Below are positions 58,001 through 64,000 of a stretch of DNA of 64,000 nt, in pieces; positions within the stretch are counted from its first letter, which is position 1, and the number at the start of each line of letters is the position of its first letter. The position numbers and the translations under genes are program-made. Below the pieces are notes generated by a model. It searched no databases. It was not told the DNA's origin and saw nothing but the letters and a program-made list of their open reading frames with translations. The DNA is taken from the NCBI GenBank assembly GCA_011799875.1, contig CM022303.1, positions 69,686,870 to 69,750,869 of the forward strand. Direction: 5' to 3'. Origin of the DNA: Thinopyrum elongatum (lineage: Eukaryota > Streptophyta > Magnoliopsida > Poales > Poaceae).

Positions 58001-59434
58001 AAAGCTAGTAAAGAAGCGCAAGCCAAAGATGCTGAAATTGATCTGATGAGGAAAGAGCTTCACCTTGAGAAGTACAGGGATTTCTCGATTGCTGAAGATG
58101 GGACCTTGTATTTCAGAGACCGCATCATGGTACCTCGATTCGAGCTTATGACTGACAAGGTCATGAAGGAGGCTCATGATACACCGCTGTCTATCCATCC
58201 GGGTAGTACCAAGATGTATCACGATCTTCAACAAAGGTACTGGTGGTCCAGAATGAAGCAGGATATTGCTAGATATGTTGCTGAATGTGATGTTTGCCGT
58301 CGCGTCAAAGCAGAACATCAAAAGCCTGCTGGAATTCTTCAACCACTCCCTATTCCTATGTGGAAGTGGGATAAAGTGCAGATGGATTTCATTACTGGTC
58401 TTCCCAAGTCTCAGAAAGGTCACGATGCTATTCTTGTCGTCGTCGACCAACTTTCCAATGTTGCTCATTTTCTGCCTGTCAAGGAGACTATCACTGCTAG
58501 CCAGTTAGCAGAATTGTATATCTCCAGAATCGTTTCACTCCACGGTATACCGAAGGAGATTAGTTCGGACCATGGCGGTCTTTTCACGTCCAAATTCTGG
58601 GAAAGTTTCCAAGAAGCTATGGGAACTCACATTACCTGGAGTTCGGCTTATCATCCTCAATCCCAAGGCCAAGTCGAGCGAGTAAATCAAGTGCGTGAAG
58701 ATATGCTTCGCGCTTGTGTTATATCATTCAGTAAGAAGTGGGAAGAATCTCTCCCGTTTGCCGAATTCTCTTATAACAACAGTTATCAAGCCAGCTTGAA
58801 AATGGCCCCCTTCGAAGTGCTATATGGACGTAAGTGCTGAACCCCTCTGAATTGGTCAAAAACTGGGGAACGACCTCTAGTGGGACCGGACATTATTCAA
58901 CATGCCGAAGAACAAGTCAGAATTGTCCAAGAAAATCTCAAGGCGGCTCAGGACCGCCAGAAGAGCAATTATGATCACAAACGATGGGGTCTGACTTATC
59001 AACCAGGTGATCAAGCTTATCTTCGTGTCACCCCTATGAAGGGCACCCGTCGATTCGGAATCAAGGGCAAGCTAGCTCCTCGCTATATTGGTCCCTTTCG
59101 CATTGTTGCCAAACGTGGACAGGTGGCATATAAATTGGAGTTGCCACCACAATTCTCTCATATCCACGATGTCTTTCATGTATCGCAACTTCGAAAATGC
59201 TTCAAGGAATCTCCGCACCGAGTAGTGGATCACGAGATGCTTGAATTGCAAGATCACTTATCTTATAAGGAGCATCCGATCCGCATCCTTGATGAAGCTG
59301 AACGTAGAACTCGTCAGAAGACGACCAAGTTTCTGAAAGTGTAGTGGTCGAATCACACTGAAGATGAAGCCACTTGGGAATGCGAGGATCATCTTCGGGA
59401 AGAATATCCCGACCTCTTTCCTTCTACCTCCTAA
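55025..59434 (+). pseudogene. Gag-pol polyprotein of the large Gypsy element, five stops
   Basis: One frame of 1470 codons from ATG at 55025 to TAA at 59432-59434, with no frameshift. Gag: proline-rich start, then Retrotrans_gag (DADDWLRDIFCEMESADV, FKNAFRGRYIPQAVIAHKKA), and zinc knuckle [14 protein letters not shown]. Protease: [13 protein letters not shown] and [36 protein letters not shown] and the YLDD box ([13 protein letters not shown]). RNase [15 protein letters not shown] and [10 protein letters not shown]. Integrase: zinc region (HPGSTKMYHDL, CDVCRRVKAEHQ), MDFITGLPKSQKGHD, SSDHGGLFTSKFW and QGQVERVNQ. Chromodomain-like end: EDEATW, REEYPDLF. Premature stops are at 55853 (TGA), 57332 (TGA), 57914 (TAG), 58838 (TGA) and 59342 (TAG). 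Not translatable in full as read. Confidence 0.92.
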
Positions 59435-59458
59435 ATTCTCGGGACGAGAATTTCTTTT

Positions 59459-59470
59459 AGAGGAGGAGAA
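59459..59470 (+). other. Polypurine tract of the large Gypsy element
   Basis: AGAGGAGGAGAA followed by TT and then the 3' LTR start TGTAACACC at 59473. Confidence 0.85.
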
Positions 59471-59472
59471 TT

Positions 59473-62400
59473 TGTAACACCCCTGTGTAATAGCCACTGT
59501 GGTTACCTGCTAATAATGCCAAGTCATCTCATTTGCAGTGCCTAATCACTTTGGTTGATTATTCGATTCAAATTCTATTCTGAAAATCAACTCAAATTCA
59601 AAAGTGCAAAATAAATTTGCGCAAACACTATTGGAAAAATGTTCACTAAATAGCAAATATTCCAGAAGCACTCATAAAAATATAAAAAATGATGGTGGAG
59701 TTAGGTAAATGACTCAAACCACATGAAACATCACCAAAACAGAATTATTTAATCCATTTATAATCATATCAAATTCAAATAAAATCCAACTTTGCCCAAA
59801 CCAATTTTTGGTGAAAGCTAACATTGCCCAGTAATATTTGGGACAACTCTCATACTTTACAAAAATGCAAAAGTCACCTAACTATTTCAAAACAGAAAAG
59901 AAAAAAAAAAGAAAATTCAAAACAGAAACAAAAAAATAAAACGAGGCACTGTGCACTGGGCCCAAGTGCACAGTGCCTCGACTACCGGCACACCTGGCCC
60001 ATTCCCTTCTCTCTCTCCTGCGTGCCGCCCACCGACAGCAAGGAGGATAAGGACCTGCCCGTCCATCTCCCCTGGATCTCCTCCATCACTCTCCCCCTCT
60101 CGCCCGGCTCGCTCCTCCTCTCCTCTTCCCCTTCAGATCCATCGGCCGACGCGGTCGCCGCCGCACCTCCGTCAACTTCGCAGCCACCGGCGTCCGTTTC
60201 CCCCTCCGACGTGTCCGTCGCCTTCGTCTACGCCTTCCGCATCATCTGGTGGTCGCAGCGGGAGCCGGGAGGCAACACCGCGCCGGAATTCCTTCGTCCA
60301 CGTCTCCGGCCGCCGCTGTTCGCCTTCGTCTCCGGCGCCGTCCCTGCAGCTACTAAACTGTCAACGGCTAGACGTGTGAGCCGCTCGGTGAGCTACACCA
60401 TTTCCCCCCCTCTGGTTGGCTTTCGCGTGCTCTAGCTGTCTCCTCCATGCGCGCACGAACGGATCGCCGCGGAGCTCGTCGCCGGCGAGCCTCCGACGAC
60501 CATTTGGTCTTGAGCTTATGCCCATCGTGTTTGCAAAGTTGCGTAGATCCTGTAGGATTAGATCGCCACGCATTTTTGCCCTTGTCTTAACGAACGCGAG
60601 TTCGCCAGGGTTCGGCCTCCGCCACGGCTCATCGCCGACGCCATTTCCGATCATCTCCGATCTGTACGAGGCCACCGCTCGACGCGCGAGTCCTCTAGCT
60701 TTCGAACGCACCTAGCCACGGCTCGAACCGAGCCCTATAGCGCGAATCCGAGCTGCTCCGGTGATCGGCCGCCGCGCAAATGGTCGCCGGAGCAACTCTG
60801 GCGACGCAGCCGACGTGGCCAGGCACGGGGTCCACCCTGGGACACTGCCAGTGGCCCCGGTGGGTCCCGTTGACTCGGGTCAACGTGCTGACTTTGTCGG
60901 GTCAGACACTGACATGTGGGTCCCCCTCGGTTAATTAATCTAATAAATGATTTAATAAATAAAAACTAATTAGTTAGATTAATGTCTCACTAACATATGG
61001 GGCCCACCCCCTAATTAACCCTGTTAATTAGATTAACTCACTGTTAGTCTCAACCGGACCCACATGTCAGGTTTGACTCTGGTCAGCCGTTGTTGACCTG
61101 CTGAGGTCAGCATGACATCATGCTGACGTCATAAATCATTTCTGTTAATAAAAATAATTCTAGAAAATCATATAAACTTGGAAAATTAATAACTTTTAAA
61201 CCGTAGCTCAGATCGAAAAACTTAAAACATGAAAGTTGCTCGAAACGACGAGACAAATCTGATCGTGTTATCTGTTTCGATGCCAGAACCCCCTACGTAG
61301 GTGAAACCGCAACTTCGAGGCCATATCTGGTAGATGAATAGTGCTTATACACCGGATAATAAATGCCGCGTTAATCCTAAAATAACTAAAATGACTTAGA
61401 CATATCTTTAGGCAACCCTGCACTGCATTGTAGCATAGCATACCCCATGTTGCATTTGAGTGCATTATGTTTACCTGTTTCCTCCCCCTTTTCTCTCTCG
61501 ATTAGACCCCGACGTTGACGTAGCTCTTGAGGCAGACGCCTCCCCGGAGTACGACTACGTCCCCGACGACCAGCCACTTGCCCCAGAGCTTACAGGCAAG
61601 CACCCCCTTTTGAGCATTCCAATATCACCCATTCTCTTCTCCCTTATGCTTGCATTAGAATCTGCTACTGTTGTTGTATCCTATATCTGATGCATAACCT
61701 GTTTACTTGTAACCTGCTGTTGATACTTACCTGCTATCCTAAACTGTTTAGAATAGGTTGTGTAGAGACCATCAGAGACCCCACAAGTCCCGACTGCCCC
61801 GCTGGATGATCAGAAGACCCGAGCAACGGGATTGAAGACCAGGCCCCGACACCGCATGTCACTTCACCTTAGTTGCTCGACCCTGGTGGGTTATTATCAA
61901 GTGTCGAGGGTGATACCTCGTTAGCACTTCTGATGATAACCTTGTCGGTTGTTACTCGGTTGTGGTCAGCGAGGGTGATTCCTCCTACACCACCCCCGAT
62001 AACGACATCGTCGAGCAACTGCTCAAGTGTGGACCTCGAGGGTGATTCCTCCTCCGTTCACCTTGATGTTTACGTCAGGTGGGAGTCCAACGAGGGTGAT
62101 GCCTCGGATTCCTTCTTGATATGATAGCCACACGGATGCCCTTACTTTAATGTTGACACTGCTTATTATGGATAAAGCCGGGTCGGCCCTGAGGGGTACC
62201 CGCGCGAGCTAAATAGCGAGTGATGTGGAATCGGGTGGACCTAGATGGTGCCCGAGAGTTGAACACGAGGCGTGGCCGGGCATTCTTAGCCCTTGCCGCA
62301 AGACCTCAAGACGGGGCGACGGGGTCACATCTTTCGTGAGTCTCTACTCGTTACCGCACTACCAACACACTAACGGTTTGGATATTTGATCCTAGGGGCC

Positions 62401-63585
62401 TCTGGCCTGATAGCACTAACCATCACATGGTCATAGTATGGGCGTTCTACGTCGTATACATCAGCCGAATGTCTATTGACGTCAGCGAGGAGCGGCCCGC
62501 TTTGGATTGGACTGGTTAAGCCTGTGCTTGTATTAAGGGGGCTAGGTCTGCTTCCGGAGCATCCTCGCAACGTGCTGGGTTCCCAGGGCGAAGGCCCAAG
62601 ACCCCTGGGGGCATAGGTTAGTCCGGCGTGCTGACCTCTCTTTAGAGCCTAGGTCGGGTTGCGGCGTGTTGCTTAGCCGTGGCCAGGCATGACCCAGTAA
62701 AGTGTGTCCGGCCGGAGTTAAGTGAGCGTGGTGGGTAAGTTGGTGCACCCCTGTAGGGAAGAAACAATCTATCGATAGCCTGTCCTACGGTAACGGACAC
62801 TCGGAGTTGTATCCCGATTGGTACAACTAGAACTGGTGACTTGAGATGAAATGGATAGTATGGTTGTGGGATTGCTTTCTCGCAGGTAGTCGAGGAAGGA
62901 TCTCTGGCTGAGGTTGATGACACTACTACTACTTGACACTATGTTATTCTGCACTCCCCTTATGCTGCAAGACCGCTGAAGACAATGAAGATGCTAGTCT
63001 TCGATAGGACTAGGCTTTCCCTTCTATTCAGGCATTTCTGCAGCCCAGTCCACATATACAGCCTCCTTTGAAAATGTTGCATATGTAGTATAGATCCTCG
63101 CTTGCTGAGTACTTCGGATGAGTGCTCACGTTTGCTTTATTTTCTTTTTCTCCCCATATCCATGTGTCGCTGCCAAATGACGGAGCCCCTGAGTTAGCTG
63201 CCCCCGTCGATGACTACGACTACTACTTCTACCCTCCAGGCGAGTACTACTATGAGGAGCCGACAGACGACCAGGAGTAGGATTCGGAGGGTCCTAGGCA
63301 GGAGGCCTACGCCTTTCGATCATAGTATTTTATTTTGCCCGCCTTCCTAAAGGCTTATCTCTATTTCTGTAATATATCTGTACCCAGATATCTGATGCTT
63401 CCGTTGTCACTTGTATGCCATCGAGCTAAGTATTCGAGCCCTCGAGGCACTGGCTTGTAATATAAAGCTTGTATGAACTTATTTATGTTTTAGAGTTGTG
63501 TTGTGATATCTTCAAGTGAGTCCTTTGGCTTGATCATGTGCATTTGCGTGTATGGTTAGTGCACGATTAAGCCGGGGTCGTCACA
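59473..63585 (+). repeat. Large Gypsy element 3' LTR
   Basis: 4113 bp, colinear with 49426-53616 and followed by GGTGA. It shows deletions relative to the 5' LTR near 60020 and 61056 and many single-base differences. Confidence 0.93.
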
Positions 63586-63590
63586 GGTGA

Positions 63591-64000
63591 CGTCCTCCGC
63601 CTTCTTGATCCAGCAAGACAGCGAGGTAGTAGATGAGTTCCGGCAGCACGACGGCGTGGTGACGGTGATGGTGAAGTGATCTCAGCAGGGCTTCGCCTAA
63701 GCACTACGAAAATATGACCGGGGGTGTAAACGGTGGAGGGGGGTGCCGCACACGGCTAGGCAATTGTCTGTTGTGTGCTAGGCGCCCCCCTCCCACATAT
63801 ATATAGGTGGGAGGGAGGGAGGAGCAGCCAAAGGAGGCGCCCAAGTAGGAGGAATCCTACTTGGGGTCCCTCCCAAGCCGCGCCCCCCTTTTCCTTATTT
63901 GAAGTGCGTGGAAAGGCAGGGGAGGGTGGCGCCCCCCCTTCCTTTCTCCCATGAGAGGGAAAGGCAGGAGGGGCTAGCCCTCCCTCTTTTCCTTCTCTAG
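63591..64000 (-). repeat. Copia-C right (5') LTR, second segment, continuing past the window
   Basis: CGTCCTCCGCCTTCTTGATCC onward, matching 13225-13383 and then 22965 onward without the Copia-B insertion. This gives the unoccupied Copia-B site (CCGCACACGGCTAGGC near 63747-63762). A TATATATA box read on the - strand lies near 63797. The LTR end and right target duplication are beyond the window. Confidence 0.9.

Larger units (their letters stand above)
49426..63585 (+). mobile_element. Chromovirus-like Ty3/Gypsy element with very long LTRs and an extra ORF
   Basis: 14,160 bp with target duplication GGTGA (49421-49425 and 63586-63590). LTRs start TGTAACACCCCTG and end GGGTCGTCACA. It has an initiator-Met primer site, an extra ORF upstream of gag, a single-frame gag-pol (RT before integrase, the Gypsy order) with a chromodomain-like tail, and a purine tract. 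The tail motif suggests the Tekay/Del chromovirus lineage. Five nonsense codons and no frameshift in gag-pol give a decayed but structurally complete copy. LTR pairs differ by scattered substitutions and a few indels, so it is clearly older than the Angela insertion. Confidence 0.93.
12999..64000 (-). mobile_element. Copia-C: old Angela/WIS-like element, reverse strand, host of three insertions
   Basis: A reverse-oriented Ty1/copia element reconstructed from scattered pieces. The 3' LTR is 12999-13383 plus 22965-24350 (1771 bp). Internal pieces are 24351-25660 (RNase H, RT) and 45969-49200 (integrase, protease, gag, leader). The start of the 5' LTR is 49201-49425, resuming at 63591 and running off the window. 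The internal pieces align to the same protein as the Angela copy at 36421-40392. About 0.8 kb between integrase and RT is missing at the left edge of the Gypsy insertion. Many frameshifts and stops make it the most decayed large element after Copia-B. Confidence 0.88.

Overview
This is plant nuclear DNA, almost certainly from a Triticeae grass (wheat, Aegilops or a close relative). The reasons are a spliced plant-type gene at the left edge, a grass Stowaway MITE, Angela/WIS-type Ty1/copia LTRs (they begin TGTTGGAAATATGCCC when read on their own strand), and very large nested LTR retrotransposons. No tRNA, rRNA, CRISPR or bacterial-type features were seen. Family names other than Angela/WIS are lineage-level calls from protein motifs; copia copies without a sure name are called Copia-A, -B and -C here.

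Layout. (1) 205-2601: the last six exons of a host gene for a spastin/fidgetin-like AAA ATPase, with a small Stowaway MITE in one intron. (2) 2602-4343: intergenic DNA with no recognisable gene. (3) From 4344 to the right edge everything is nested retrotransposon. Copia-A (+ strand) starts at 4344 and its 3' LTR lies beyond the window. Its gag is split by a small non-autonomous LTR element (5556-9193, target duplication GTATT), whose 5' LTR was in turn hit by a non-autonomous hAT element (5834-6674, target duplication CATGCATG). Downstream of the Copia-A pol gene sits Copia-C (- strand, 12999 to beyond 64000).

Copia-C was hit at least three times. Copia-B (13384-22959) lies in its left LTR. 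An Athila-like Gypsy element with gag and protease but no pol (25805-45968) lies in its internal domain. A 14.2-kb chromovirus-like Gypsy element with LTRs of about 4.1-4.2 kb (49426-63585) lies in its right LTR. The 3' LTR of the Athila-like element contains a young Angela/WIS element (32835-45232).

The most unusual structure is that Angela insertion. It has four near-identical LTRs inside a single target-site duplication (GTGCT). The order is LTR, 81-bp deleted internal remnant, LTR, full internal domain, LTR, the same 81-bp remnant, LTR. Sequence variants show that the two outer LTR-remnant-LTR cassettes are copies of each other. Other notable points are an extra ORF upstream of gag in the large Gypsy element, acidic exon-like segments inside its LTRs, and a nonsense-mutation spectrum in it that looks entirely like cytosine deamination. 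Apart from the AAA ATPase exons, no coding sequence here appears to be a host gene.
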